Positions 1-11,025 of a stretch of 64,000 nucleotides of DNA are shown here, piece by piece. The position numbers and the translations under genes were made by a program. How positions within the stretch are numbered: position 1 is the stretch's first letter; every line of letters starts with the position of its first letter. The notes under the pieces are model-generated. The model searched no databases, was not told where the DNA came from, and worked only from the letters and a program-made list of their open reading frames with translations. Location of the stretch: assembly GCA_905221605.1 (NCBI GenBank), contig CAJNDS010002095.1, forward strand, positions 111,001-175,000, given 5' to 3'. Source of the stretch: Symbiodinium natans. Lineage: Eukaryota; Sar; Dinophyceae; Suessiales; Symbiodiniaceae.

Positions 1-49
1 AAAAGTTTCAGCGCCCCAGGGGGCATGATCTCTTGAATGAACAAGTTTA

Positions 50-127
50 GGGTTTAGGGTTTAGGGTTTAGGGTTTAGGGTTTAGGGTTTAGGGTTTAGG
101 GTTTAGGGTTTAGGGTTTAGGGTTTAG
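50..127 (+). repeat. (TTTAGGG)n array
   Basis: Eleven near-perfect plant/dinoflagellate-type telomere heptamers in plus orientation. It is internal, not a chromosome end, because unrelated sequence lies on both sides. Confidence 0.95.
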
Positions 128-503
128 GGCGACTTTGAGAGGGTTCCGGGGTTGTACCCAAAAGGTCGCACCCCTGGATAAATAAAAAATATTCATTGGA
201 CAAATATGATCAGTTTCATCATGAAAAAGGAGACTTTAACCGAAGACCCTAACCCTAAACCCTAAACCCTAAATCCTAAACATCGAACCTTGCTACACTC
301 ATGAATTTCTGCTGAAGCTGAGGGTCTTAAGAGCTCGAAGGCCAGGGTTTAGTGTTTAGGGTTTAGGGTATAGGGTATAGGGTTTAGGGTTATGCTCTGC
401 AACGCTGCTTGTAGGTCCTCCTGCCAAAACGGCGAAGGAATGATGCTGGCAAGCACTGATCTGTCTGACCTTCCTAAACCTTGAACATTGCCGATGTAGG
501 GTC

Positions 504-726
504 ACCCTAAACCCTAAACCCTAAACCCTAAACCCCAAACCCTGAACCCTAAACCCTAAACCCTAAACCCCAAACCCTGAAACCTAAACCCTACACCCTA
601 AACCCTAAACCCTAGACCCGAACCCTAAACCCTAAACCCTAAACCCTAAACCCTAAACCCTAAACCCTAAACCCTAAACCCTAAACCCTAAACCCTAAAC
701 CCTAAACCCTAAACCCTAAACCCTAA
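504..726 (-). repeat. (CCCTAAA)n array, about 220 bp
   Basis: Degenerate at its left end (CCCCAAA, CCCTGAA, CCCTACA) and perfect at its right end. It abuts the candidate exon at 750-810 on that exon's donor side (minus sense). Confidence 0.95.
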
Positions 727-749
727 GGGCTCCCATACCCCAAGCCCGC

Positions 750-810
750 CCCCAGCAAGAGTTTCGTGGGCCTGGGTGGCACGGTGGACAGCTCCCGAGG
801 GGGGCGGCAG
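750..810 (-). CDS. Candidate exon between opposite heptamer arrays
   Basis: GC-rich 61-bp island. The minus strand reads open (LPPPSGAVHRAT...) from an AG acceptor (cacaaaaag) to a GC donor. The plus strand is also open, so strand rests on the flanking array orientation, CCCTAAA left and TTTAGGG right, shared with better exons. Confidence 0.3.
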
Positions 811-960
811 CTTTTTGTGAAGAGCCTCAGGGTTCAGGGTTGTGGGTTTAGGTTTAGGGTCTAGGGTTTAGGGTTCAGGGTTTAGGGTCTAGGGTCCAGG
901 GTCTAGGGTTTAGGGTTTAGGGTTTAGGGTTGAGGGTATAGGTTCAGGGCTTGGGGTAGG

Positions 961-1078
961 GTTTAGGGTTTAGGGTTTAGGGTTTAGGGTTTAGGGTTTA
1001 GGGTTTAGGGTTTAGGGTTTAGGGTTTAGGGTTTAGGGTTTAGGGTTTAGGGTTTAGGGTTTAGGGTTTAGGGTTTAG
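961..1078 (+). repeat. (TTTAGGG)n array, about 118 bp
   Basis: Near-perfect heptamers after a degenerate lead-in (833-960) with TCTAGGG, TTCAGGG and TATAGG variants. Confidence 0.95.
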
Positions 1079-2400
1079 ACTTGGGCCTTAGAGGGCTTCC
1101 TATTTAGCAGCTTCAGGGTCCAAGTACATCTTATATAGGTACATGGATCCTTAGGGAGGCCTTAAACACCCCTCGATGGGTGCTCTTGGTTTGGGGTTGG
1201 GGTCCCTGGCGCCTACTTTCGTAGGAGATTGGGGGGAGGGGGGGTGTTCGCCCTAAATCCTAAACCCTAAACCCCCAAACCCGTTAGACATGGCCAGCCC
1301 AGGGTTCAGGGTTTAGGGTTCAGGGTTTAGGGTTTAGGGTTTAGGGTTTAGGGTTTAGAGTTTCAGCTTTCGGGAGTTTGGGGTTTAGGGAAAAAAACTC
1401 GAGCGTCACGCTGGGAAGTCGGAAAAACACCCGGAACCCAATCACCACAAATCAAATCGACTAACTGCAGTCAGAAGACGTAAAACAGCATGCGCAAGCA
1501 GCAAGGAGTGTATCGTCCATGCTCAACCCTAAACCCTAAACCCCTACACCCTGAACCCTAAACCCTAATATCCGTCCTTGCAGCCCTGACCGCCCCAAGC
1601 CCTCAATCTCCAAACCCTTGGCCCAAAAGCTCGCAGCCTGCGCGCTCCTTGTAAGCTGTAGGGTTTAGGGCTCGGGGCTCGAAACCATACATGGGTCCTC
1701 TAAACCAGATACTGCAGGCTCTTGCATTGCACGGACAGCAGCAGCCAAGCAGCCCAAACCGACCCTTCTTCGACACCTTCACCTGCCAGGTGTGAAGGTG
1801 TAGGGGTTTACACTGAACTTTGGGGCTAAACACAACACCCTATACACTATAAACCCCAAACTCTAAACCCTCAACCCGAAACCCTCAACCCTAAACCCTA
1901 AACCCTACCCTGAACTCCTCTGGGGAGGGCTAACCCCTTCCCCCTTTTACTAAAGACCACCCTCATAATTAAAACACTTTCCGGAAAATATCCAAAAAAC
2001 ATGTTTAAAACCCAATTTGAATTGGGGGGGGGGGGTCAAGCCTCCAATAAACCCCTCAACACAAATAAAACCCTCAGAGGGTTTAGGCTTTGGGTCTAGG
2101 GTTAAGGGTTTAGGGCTTAGGGTTAAGGGTTGAGGGTTTAGGGCTTAGGGTTAAGGGTTTAGAGTAATTGATTACTTGAGTAACCCTGAAGTCTAATTAT
2201 GACACTTCGATAAAGAAACCTCCCCCTAGTAATAACAACACATTTCGAGCTTTTGTTGGGGGACGGGGGGGGGGGGGGGGGGAGGGCGTTTAAGATCAGG
2301 GGGAAGGGATTAGTTTGACATGGCCTTGGGTGCCATGATTGGGGGGAGGAAAGGAGGGGCGCTTATGAGGAAGCCTGGAAGTTGAGGGCTTAGGGTTTTT

Positions 2401-2484
2401 TGGGTTTAGGGTTTAGGGTTTAGGGTTTAGGGTTTAGGGTTTAGGGTTTAGGGTTTAGGGTTTAGGGTTTAGGGTTTAGGGTTC
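2401..2484 (+). repeat. (TTTAGGG)n array
   Basis: Twelve tandem heptamers followed by about 350 bp of G/T-rich degenerate sequence whose open frame (2528-2797) is low complexity and not a credible gene. Confidence 0.95.
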
Positions 2485-4557
2485 AGGGCTTTAGGGTTTT
2501 TGGCCGTTAGCGTTCTGGGGTTTTTGGGTGTTAGGGTTTTTGGGTTTGTTTTCCTTTGGGTGTTCGGTTTTTCGGTTTGGGGTTTTAGAGTTTGGGGTTC
2601 TTGGGTTTTCGGGTGTTAGGGTCTTTGTGTGTTCGGGCTTGTGGGTTGTAGGGTGTGGGGTTTTGTGGTGGGGTTGGCAGTGCTTAGGGTTTTTTTTGTT
2701 TTGGGTTTTCTGTTTTTGGGGATTAATGGTTTTTGTTTTTTGGTATCCTTTGGGTTTTAGAGTTTTTGGGTTTCACAGGAGGGTTTATGGATTCTAGGGT
2801 TTCGTGGTTTTAGGGTAACCCCTTGAGCTTTCAGGGACTACCCGCTGAAGTCAGTAAGCCCTGTTGAAGTTGCTTAGAGGTTTAGCGTGGAGTTGAGGAG
2901 TGGAAGGTGTTGGGTCTTGTCTTTTTCCAGTCTACGGCTCGGGGTACCATGGCCCCTGTTGCTTGGCTTGGGTGTTGGATTTTGGGTCCGGGGTTTAGGC
3001 TTTAGGACTTGCTGTTTGGGGCTAACCGTTAACCCCACCCACCCTCAGGATCAGACCCCATCGCACCCCTAACCAAACCTAAATCCTCAAAACCCGAAAG
3101 TCAGCCCTACCCCTAAATCCTAAGCCTAATATGTCCTCTCAACCCAAACCCCCAGCCCGCAACCCTGAACCCGAAACCCGAAACCCCAAACCCTAAACCC
3201 CAAACCCTAAACCCTGAACCCTAAACTTAAATCCAAAAGCAAGCGCCTAACCCCAAGAGGCCTGCACCGCGAACCCTCAACTATACTCCCCTTAGAACCT
3301 TAATAAAAGTAATATTTGTTAATACCCTCTTGGGTTTTAGATAAACAAAAATGAAAAATGATTCCCACAGGGGGATATAGTCAACTCTGAACCCTACTCA
3401 GCCCTCAACCCTTCTGAACGGGTCCAGAGAACCCCGAACTCTTCATACAAGGTGCCCGATTAGCCCAAAACAAGTCCAAAAGCAACAGCCCAAAGAACGA
3501 AGAAAGACCCTTTGAGCTGTGAGACCTAAACCCCTAACCCCTAAACCCTAAACCCCTAAACCCCTAAACCCTAAACCCTAGAGCCTAAACCCTAAACCCG
3601 CCTTGAACCAGCTCGTCCACTCCGTTGGTGGCATCGTCCGCCTCAATGGGTTGAAGCTCCAGGGCTTTATGACTATAGGATGGCCCTTAAACCCCCCTGA
3701 AAAGGGTTTAGGGTGTAGGGTTTAGGGTTAAGGCCTAAGTATGATCCTCTTAAACGCCAAAAGGGAAAATGTAACATGTTCCAAGGGCCTACCTAGTTGA
3801 GCAGGGCTTACGTAGGGTTTACATTTACAGGGCTTATTGGCCTCTTACGTAGAGGCTTATGCCTTGGGGTAGCCCGGAAACCATATTATGATAAAACAAG
3901 CCCCTTGGGCATACCCTTGAAAAGAAATTAAGGGGAATGGTGAAATCCTCCTGTATATTCTCCTGACCTAGGTCAAAGGGTATGGGTGTGAGGTATGTTG
4001 AACGATGCTTAGAGCTTAGGGTTTTGTTTGGGAACTCTTCGAGGGCCTTGTTCCAGGTGAGGGGGCTGAGGAGTCTATGGATTTAGGGGATTGAGGGCTT
4101 TAGTGGTGACGGGGGTTTAGAGTTCAGGGTTAGGGTTTAGGGTTTAGGGATTTGGGTTTCGGGATTTGAGTTTAGGGTTTAGGGATTAGGGTTTCGGGTT
4201 TAGGGGTGCAAGGTTTTAGGGTTTCGGGGTTTAAGGGAGTCGAGTCCAGAGGCAGGGCAGTTCCTTTGTAAAATGGGCCCAAACCCAGTAGCGAAACTTT
4301 TCGTTTGACGCGCCCAGCACCCAAACGCAAAACACCCCAATCAAACACCGATCCCCCAGCCCCCAACCCCCCTCAACCCCTCGCCCCTCAACAGCTAAAC
4401 CGCTTAGCCGTTTAACCCGAAAGCCCAAACCCCAAACCACACAGTGGAAGCCCAAACCCTACACCTTAAAGCATCTTAAGCCCCGAGTCGTGGCGGCCTA
4501 AACCCTAAACCCCACACCCCAAACCCCAAACCCCAAACCCTAAACCCTAAACCCTAC

Positions 4558-4628
4558 CCCCTGAAGGCGAAGTTTGGCGTGCTCTAGTTTGGTGGTGACT
4601 TCGAGGATAAAGGGCTCACGCCTTGGGG
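4558..4628 (-). CDS. Candidate exon, 71 nt
   Basis: Minus strand: acceptor ending CTGCAAG, donor GTAGGG formed by a variant heptamer. Open frame PRREPFILEVTTKLEH..., 23 codons with phases 2 and 0. CCCTAAA lies to its left and TTTAGGG to its right on the plus strand, the typical exon arrangement here. No family recognised. Confidence 0.45.
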
Positions 4629-4744
4629 CTTGCAGTTTAGGGTTTAGGGTTTTTTGGGATTCCGGGGTTTAGGGATTCTGGGTTTTAATCATCGGAGCTT
4701 TAGGCTTGGGTTCAGGATCTGGGGATTAGGGTTTGGATTTCAGT

Positions 4745-4842
4745 TTAGGGTTTAGGGTTTAGGGTTTAGGGTTTAGGGTTTAGGGTTTAGGGTTTAGGGT
4801 TTAGGGTTTAGGGTTTAGGGTTTAGGGTTTAGGGTTTAGGGT
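4745..4842 (+). repeat. (TTTAGGG)n array
   Basis: Fourteen perfect heptamers ending in GTTACGGG and TTAAGGG variants. Confidence 0.95.
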
Positions 4843-4893
4843 TACGGGTTAAGGGTTAAGGGTTAAGGGTTTAGGGTTTCGGGTTTAGGGTTC

Positions 4894-4963
4894 CTTGCCC
4901 TTCAGTCTCAGCCACGTGGTGGACAGGAGTAGGCCCGTGTCGGTGGTGGACATGCTCATGCTC
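4894..4963 (-). CDS. Candidate exon with possible GA donor
   Basis: Acceptor GGTTGCAAG; open in more than one minus frame (for example SMSMSTTDTGLLL). The apparent donor is GA (CAAG|GAACCC). GA donors are reported for dinoflagellates, but this is weak. Confidence 0.3.
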
Positions 4964-5445
4964 CTTGCAACCGTTTAGGGTTTAGGGTTTAGGGTTTAGG
5001 GTTTTGGGTAACCCCAAACCCTAAGCCTAAACCCTAAACTGCAAACCCGAAATCCCAAACCTTAAACCGCAACCCCCAGACCGCAACCCCTACACCCCAA
5101 GCCCCAAACCCTAAACCCTAAGCCCTAAGCCCTAATCCCCAAACCCTAAACCCCAAGCCCTGAACCCTAAACCCCAAACCCTGCACCCTAAGCCGTAAAA
5201 CGCTAGATACCCCAAGGCTGCAGCTGTTGGGTGCCGAGTTGGGGCGAGGCTTAGGTTTAGGGTTTAGGGTTTAGGCTTTAGGGTTTAGGGTTTGGGGTTT
5301 GGGGTTTAGGGTTTAGGGTTTAGGGTTTAGGGTTTAGGGTTTAGGGTTTAGGGTTTAAAGTTAGGGGTCTGGCGGTTACAGCCAGGGCTTAGGGTTCGGG
5401 GACTCGGGCCCCCGCACAAGAAGCCCCAGGAGAAGGGGCTGCTAA

Positions 5446-5578
5446 TTGAAGGCAAGTCTAGGGCATTGCGTTCAAGTAGGGTTCGCGTTTTGAAGGCAAG
5501 TCTAGGGCATTGCGTTCAAGTAGGTTTGAGTCTTGAAGGCAAGTCTAGGGCATTGCGTTCAAGTAGGGTTTGAGTTTT
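5446..5578 (+). repeat. Three tandem copies of a 43-44 bp unit
   Basis: Units begin at 5446, 5490 and 5533. Each has the near-palindromic frame TTGAAGGCA ... TGCGTTCAA around TCTAGGGCAT. The copies are almost identical, so the duplication is recent. Confidence 0.9.
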
Positions 5579-6071
5579 AGTGGGAGTCTTAACCCAAAGC
5601 CTGAGGACCCGAAACCCTAAACCTTAAACCCGAAACCGCCCTAACCCTAAACCCTTACACCCTTCAAAACACTGTAGGGTTCAGGGTTCAGGGTTCAGGG
5701 TTCAGGGTTCAGGGTTTAGGGTTTAGGGTTTAGGGTTTAGGGTTTAGGGTTTGGTAGGGTCTTAAAGCCCCAGACAAGCCTCCATCGACCCTCAGAGGCG
5801 ATGTGCTTCGATGTTGCAGGAACTCAGATGGCCCCCCCACCATTAGGACACATCTTCTCACTTCGAGCCATGAAGCCACTCGAGGCTTAAACCCTAAACT
5901 CTAAACCCTAAACCCCTAAACCCCTAAACCCCTAAACCCTAAACCCTAAACCCTAAACCCTAAACCCTAAACCCTAAACCCTAAACCCTAAACCCTAAAC
6001 CATGCTCAGGTCCTGCCCCGGACACCGGCGTGCATGTGCGCGCCCGAGCAGCAGTCAAGAACCAGGGTCAC

Positions 6072-6121
6072 GCAACATGGAGGGTTCCATAGCGCTGTTC
6101 CTTATCCGGGCTTCGCGGCAG
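6072..6121 (-). CDS. Candidate exon, 50 nt
   Basis: Acceptor ACGCCCAG, donor GTGACC. Open frame LPRSPDKEQRYGTLHV, phase 0 start with two bases left over. A CCCTAAA array lies on its left (5885-6000). Confidence 0.5.
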
Positions 6122-6206
6122 CTGGGCGTACTCTAAACCTAAACCCTGAATGCTACACGCTAAACCCTAAACCCTAAACCCTAAGCCCTAAACCCTAAGG
6201 ATGTAC

Positions 6207-6279
6207 CCGACTCCATAGCGAGCGAAGGAAGCCACCAGCTTGAAGGGCTGAAGTGACTGGAAAGGGGCCGCAGCGAAGG
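6207..6279 (-). CDS. Candidate exon, 73 nt
   Basis: Acceptor GGTTCCAG, donor GTACATCC. Open frame FAAAPFQSLQPFKLVASFAR..., 23 full codons, with hydrophobic and aromatic residues mixed as in a folded protein. Not recognised. Confidence 0.55.
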
Positions 6280-6550
6280 CTGGAACCCCAAACCCTAAAC
6301 CCTACTTCAGCCTAAAGGCGGGTTTAGGGTTTAGGGTTTAGGGTTTAGGGTTTAGGGTTTAGGGTTTAGGGTTTAGGGTTTAGGGTTTAGGGTCCAGGGG
6401 GTTTGAAGCTTAGGGCTCAGGGAGTTCGTTTTTTCCCACAGATGTGCAAAGGCACGGAACCTGAACGGCTTTAGGGCTAAGGTTTTAGGGTTATGGGTTT
6501 AGGGTTTAGGGTTAAGGGTTTAGGGTTTAGGGTTAAGGGTTTAGGGTTAA

Positions 6551-6657
6551 AACTTGGGATGTTCCCCCTTATATGAACAGTCCTGAATATGGATTCCATT
6601 ACCCAATATTCTAATCCATATTACGGACTGTTAGTATAAGGGGGAACAGCTCAAGTT
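6551..6657. mobile_element. MITE-like element, family A copy 1
   Basis: About 107 bp with terminal inverted repeats of some 34 bp: AACTTGGGATGTTCCCCCTT at the left is mirrored at the right with few mismatches, and ACTAACAGTCC follows inside. No ORF. Weak 9-bp flank similarity (7 of 9). Confidence 0.85.
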
Positions 6658-6830
6658 TAGGTTTTAAAACCCATTTCTAATTGCCCTTTCACGGATTCGG
6701 GATCAAGTAGTTTGGTTTGGTGTTTCATTGCAAAGTTCAGGGCTCCTACTCCCACCCTACGGGTACAGTACACCAAACCCGACACCGTAAACTGTACTGA
6801 CCCTAAACCCGAAGCCCGAAACCCGAACCC

Positions 6831-6952
6831 TAACCCTAAACCCTAAACCCTAAACCCTAAACCCTAAACCCTAAACCCTAAACCCTAAACCCTAAACCCT
6901 AAACCCTAAACCCTAAACCCTAAACCCTAAACCCTAAACCCTAAACCCTAAA
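6831..6952 (-). repeat. (CCCTAAA)n array, about 120 bp
   Basis: Seventeen near-perfect heptamers directly 3' (minus sense) of the exon at 6960-7035. Confidence 0.95.
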
Positions 6953-6959
6953 CCCTGAC

Positions 6960-7035
6960 CACCGCATGGTGCGGTGCTCCTCTGTAAGGAGGCCATGCTC
7001 AGCGTCCTCGAGGGTATCTTGTCCTGCATGGACAT
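6960..7035 (-). CDS. Candidate exon, 76 nt
   Basis: Pyrimidine-rich acceptor (TTTTTCGCCCCAG) and donor GTCAGGG from a variant heptamer. Best frame VHAGQDTLEDAEHGLL... with acidic/His composition. A plus-strand frame is also open. Confidence 0.5.
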
Positions 7036-7670
7036 CTGGGGCGAAAAACCTCAAATCCATGAGCCCTAAACCAAAGAAAGCCTTCATGAGCCCTAAACCA
7101 AAGGAAACCACAACATGATCTAAACGCTATACCTTGAACCCTAAAATTCAAAAACCTGGGCCTAAATCCTGAATCCCAAAGCCTTAAACCCTGGAAAAGG
7201 GAAAGGCGCCGCGAAAACCCTGCAGCCCTGCGCCGTAGAACCCGCAAGACGAGCCGCCCAAAACCTTCATGTAAAGAGAAGAGGAAAGAAAGAGCATTTA
7301 GGGTGTAGGGTTTAGGGTTCAGGGTCTAGGGTTTCGGCTTCAGCGTTCAGGGTTTCCGGTGTCGGGTTTAAGGTTTAAAGCCCAGAGCTTCCGAAACCCC
7401 TTAGTCAAGGAACATTCCGCGAAAGATATGCCCATACCCGTGAATTACGGAACATTCCTCAGTCATTCTACGAACCCTCTAGTACAAGTAGGCCCTATGA
7501 ACCATAGAAGACACTGAAACCTCAACTCCTAAACCTTAAACCTCAACTCAACTCTATAACCTCTGTGAGCCCCCGAGACCCCAAACCCTAAACCCTAAAC
7601 CCTAAACCCTAAACCCTAAACCCTAAGCCCTAAACCCTAAACCCTAAACCCTAAACCCTGAACCCTAAAC

Positions 7671-7734
7671 CCAGATGAGCTGAGCTGGTGGTGGACCAGT
7701 CCTGCAGGGCGAACGATCCGGCTGATGACGAGGC
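7671..7734 (-). CDS. Candidate exon with heptamer donor
   Basis: Acceptor CCCCGTCAG; donor is the first heptamer, CATCTGG|GTTTAGGG. Open in two frames (LVISRIVRPAGLVHHQ or ASSSAGSFALQDWS). The first is in phase with the candidate exon at 8259-8332. Confidence 0.5.
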
Positions 7735-7774
7735 CTGACGGGGTTGAGGGTTACTAGTCCTTAATGGGTTAGGG

Positions 7775-7858
7775 TTAAGGGTTAAGGGTTAAGGGTTAAG
7801 GGTTAAGGGTTAAGGGTTAAGGGTTAAGGGTTAAGGGTTAAGGGTTAAGGGTTAAGGG
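7775..7858 (+). repeat. Homogeneous variant array (TTAAGGG)n
   Basis: Twelve identical TTAAGGG units that switch to TTTAGGG and then TTTGGGG. A single variant spread through the block argues for local amplification. Confidence 0.95.
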
Positions 7859-7941
7859 TTTAGGGTTTGGGGTTTGGGGTTTTGGGGTTTGGGGGTTTGG
7901 GGGTTTGGGGGTTTTAGGATTGGGGTTTTAGGGGTTAGGGT

Positions 7942-8046
7942 TTGGATCTTCCCCCTTCTACTAGCATTCCTTAATGGGCGATTTTAGTACCCCTGATTAC
8001 AATCCCTATTAACGACTTTGTGTTTCAGGGGGAGCATCCTAAGCTT
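7942..8046. mobile_element. MITE-like element, family A copy 2 (diverged)
   Basis: GGATCTTCCCCCTTCTACTA at the left mirrors CAGGGGGAGCATCC at the right, with the shared interior TCCTTAATGGG and AATCCCTATTAA. More diverged than the other copies. Confidence 0.7.
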
Positions 8047-8121
8047 AGGGTCAGAACCCTGAAAATCAGGGTTTGGGGTTCAAGGGAACCTTCAACAAAC
8101 GGTTGTGGGGGCCTTGATGGG

Positions 8122-8212
8122 TCTAGGGTCTAGGGTCTAGGGTCTAGGGTCTAGGGTCTAGGGTCTAGGGTCTAGGGTCTAGGGTCTAGGGTCTAGGGTC
8201 TAGGGTCTAGGG
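8122..8212 (+). repeat. Homogeneous variant array (TCTAGGG)n
   Basis: Thirteen identical TCTAGGG units running directly into canonical TTTAGGG units. Confidence 0.95.
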
Positions 8213-8258
8213 TTTAGGGTTTAGGGTTTAGGGTTTAGGGTTTAGGGTTTAGGGATGC

Positions 8259-8332
8259 AAAGGCGCAAGAGCTTAGTTCGAATCGTCTGGGGGATCCTAG
8301 AACAGCAAGGCTTCACACCAGCCCTTGGGGCT
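8259..8332 (-). CDS. Weak candidate exon
   Basis: Acceptor CCCTACAG. One minus frame stays open (APRAGVKPCCSRIP...) to a GC donor. The plus strand also has a stop-free frame. Listed because its phases join those of the exons at 9789 and 7671. Confidence 0.3.
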
Positions 8333-8335
8333 CTG

Positions 8336-8437
8336 TAGGGTTTAGGGTTTAGGGTTTAGGGTTTAGGGTTTAGGGTTTAGGGTTTAGGGTTTAGGGTTTA
8401 GGGTTTAGGGTTTAGGGTTTAGGGTTTAGGGTTTAGG
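8336..8437 (+). repeat. (TTTAGGG)n array, about 100 bp
   Basis: Fourteen perfect heptamers. Confidence 0.95.
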
Positions 8438-8722
8438 GCTAGCATATGAAGTAGTTGGCTTGTTTTGTGTTCTTGGAGGGGGGGGAGTGCTCGTGCCTTG
8501 CCCTGCCAAATGCAAGAGTACCTGCGGACTACACAGTGCATGTCACATGCTTTCACGAACCTTATAACCCTCAACCCCATAACCCTCAAGCGGCCTCGAT
8601 GTTGTGCACTTCTTGCTGGGGATTACATGCAGCTGTCTCCTTAAGAAGACATTGAAAAAGGCCGTCCCTGAGGCAAGGAATGAAAGACTCTGCGCCCTAA
8701 ACCCTACTGCTGTATGGCTCAG

Positions 8723-8810
8723 TGGCCCAGAAGCTATATTCTAATGAGGGTACCCTTTTTGGGCTTGGTTACTTTAACCAACATGAGGGGAAAAGGCTCC
8801 TACTAGGCCA
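8723..8810. mobile_element. Possible diverged family C element
   Basis: Begins TGGCCCAG and ends CTAGGCCA, with interior GGGTACCCTTTTT and TTGGTTACTTT as in family C. Termini only partly match, so the assignment is tentative. Confidence 0.4.
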
Positions 8811-9265
8811 CCATGATAGGGGGGCCCTCTTCTCGGCCTCTCCCGACGCGGCAGCGTCAACCGCATTGTCAGCTTCTTTCGAGGGGCTGGCCTCAGGAGG
8901 ATAGTTGGAGAGATAAGCTCAGGATTGTCGAGCCCTAAACTCTAAACCCTAAAAGTCTTAGAACCCAAACTCTAAACCCTCAACCCTGAACCTCAACAAT
9001 TCGAAAGATTGCCCCGTTCTAGACTCCTTGCGTAATTGGTCTTAGATGAGGTCTCAGGAGTTCCGGTCACTAGCCGGGATACGAGTTCAGGGTTGAGGGT
9101 TCAGGGTTCAGGACTTAGGGTTTCAGGTTCAGGGTTGAAGGTTTAAGGGCTTCAGGGTGCTTTCAAGGGCTTACAGGGTTTACAGGGCTTTAGGGTTCAT
9201 AGGGCTCATCAGGGTTTATTTCGGATTTAGGATCAAGAGCTATCAGGTACCACTATTAGTGTGAC

Positions 9266-9294
9266 TACCACTACTACGATTACTACTACTACTG

Positions 9295-9370
<76 letters not shown>

Positions 9371-9502
9371 GCCTACGCCTACGCCTACGCCTACTACTAC
9401 TACTGCTACTACTTCTACTACTATTCCTACTAGTCCTAGTACTAGTACTAGTACTATGACTACTACGACGACGACTACCACGACGACGACGACGACGACG
9501 AC
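9266..9502 (+). repeat. (CTA)n microsatellite with GCCTAC and CGACGA subdomains
   Basis: Triplet repeat of about 235 bp. Open frames on both strands (poly-Thr, poly-Ser/Arg, poly-Val) are by-products of the repeat. Confidence 0.95.
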
Positions 9503-9788
9503 GATTTCTGTTACTAGCAAGTCCATCCCGCGGACGCAAATACTTTCTTGGAGCTCCTTGCCACTGAGGAGTTTGTAAAAATGATCCACCAGCTTGGGCC
9601 CGCCTTTGTGAGTTCTACGAGTAAGTACAGGTCAGGGTTTAGGGTTTAGGGGTCTAGGAGTTTAGGAGTTCAGGAGTTTAGGGGTTAAGGTATTAGGAGT
9701 TTAGGAGTTTAGGGGTTAAGGGGAGCAAGGTGAGGGCTTAATCATAAACCCGAAACCCTAAATCTTGGGGCTTGGGGTCGCCACGAAC

Positions 9789-9827
9789 CGTATCAGAACC
9801 GTCTTCTTGCCAGACTGGCCTCCAAGG
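9789..9827 (-). CDS. Candidate small exon, 39 nt
   Basis: Acceptor GGGCTCGAAG, donor GTTCGTGG. Frame LGGQSGKKTVLI with phase 1 start and two bases left over, which joins the exon at 11026-11105 in frame. Confidence 0.4.
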
Positions 9828-11025
9828 CTTCGAGCCCTGGGGCTCAAGGTTTTTTGAAGGGTTTAGGGTTACAGGTTTAGGGTTTACCTTGATCAATGCC
9901 TCCGTGTAAGACGCACGAAAGACACATCAGGGTCTCGGTCCATGGTGCGCGGTATAGGCTTTTCAGGGTCTCAAGGTGGGGCGCGGCCTAGGGCCTAGGG
10001 CAAGGTGTGTGGCAGACTGGGAGGGCGATGGTAGGCACGTTTTTTTTGGCCGTGGTTCAAAAGGGCACATTCCCACGGGAACGCGCGGCAAGTGGCAGAT
10101 GTAGGTTTGCCGTGCAAATCAAATACTTTGCGGAGGAAAAGCAGCGGCTGCTGCCGAATGGTCCCCGAATGGTCCCCGAATCGTGTCCGGATTGGTCTCC
10201 GAATGGTCTCCGAATGAACCGCGTCTCCGAATGGGTCTGGGTTGGATCTAACAGGGGGGGGGGGGGGGGGGCGCCGGGTTCAGTTTGAGCAGTTTGGGGT
10301 TTAGGTTTTGTAGGGTTTAGGTCTTAGGGTGTAGGCTGGCTGGGTTTCGGGTTTAGGGTTCAGGATGAACAGTGTGACGCGTGTACAGTATAGGCCCCCA
10401 ATTCGGCCCCCCCAATTCGATGCTGTTTCAAATCCAGGAACTCATCAGACCAACCACTTTTTGGCACCCAAAACAACCCGGTCCTCGCCGCAATTTGTGA
10501 CCAACGCCGACCCGCCCATGGACCCAACTCCTGCCGCATGCCTGGCCCAACTCCCAACCGTTTTTTCGGAGCCCGAAACTGCTTATGCACCCCTGTCTCA
10601 AGGTTTACCCCAAACTAGACCCTGAACCTTAAACCCTGAAACCCCAAATCCTTAGCCCTAAGCCCTCAACCCTTGGCCCTAAACCCTAAACCCTAAAGCC
10701 TGAACCCTAAACCCTAAACCCTAAACCCTAAACCCTAAACCCTTAACTCTAAACCCTAAACCCTAAACCCTAAGCCCTAAACCCTTAGCCCTAGACCTCC
10801 TCCCCTTCTAGTCAGGCCCCCCCAAAAATAAAGAAGGTTCTTCCTTACAAGAGAAATACAGGGATTGTTGTTGTTGTTGTTTTTTTTTTTTTGTTTCACT
10901 TTTTTGGGGTTCTTAAGCAAACAGTAGTAGCACTTAACAATAAACCCTAAACCCTGAAACCCTTAAAGCCTTAAACCCTAAACCCTAAACCCTAAACCCT
11001 AAACCCTAAACCCTAAACCCTAAAC

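Larger units (their letters stand above)
1..7670. repeat. Intronic telomere-like heptamer landscape, segment 1
   Basis: TTTAGGG-type arrays lie near 50-127, 350-390, 833-1078, 1300-1360, 2080-2160, 2400-2484, 4130-4240, 4635-4880, 4976-5010, 5250-5355, 5670-5750, 6320-6400 and 6485-6545. CCCTAAA-type arrays lie near 245-280, 504-726, 1525-1570, 1845-1915, 3130-3235, 3530-3600, 4495-4557, 5011-5180, 5885-6000, 6160-6200, 6800-6959 and 7575-7670. A (G)n tract sits near 2263-2282. The 1.1-4.1 kb stretch is degenerate heptamer and low-complexity G/T or C/A-rich DNA in which I see no convincing exon. The open frames there are translations of repeat. Confidence 0.85.

Noticed and set aside
1-130. 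True chromosome end
   Set aside because: The array starts after unique sequence and similar arrays recur in both orientations across 55 kb; nothing marks this one as terminal.
2833-2862. Fragment of 28S rRNA (GACTACCCGCTGAA ... AGTAAGC)
   Set aside because: Only about 14 contiguous bases match the LSU 5' region and the following bases need a 10-base gap; too short to claim.
7775-8212. CRISPR-like array
   Set aside because: The repeats are head-to-tail heptamers without spacers, in a eukaryotic genome.
9233-9589. Open frames of 98-118 codons on both strands
   Set aside because: They are translations of the CTA/CGA microsatellite (poly-Val, poly-Thr, poly-Ser) with no unique sequence.
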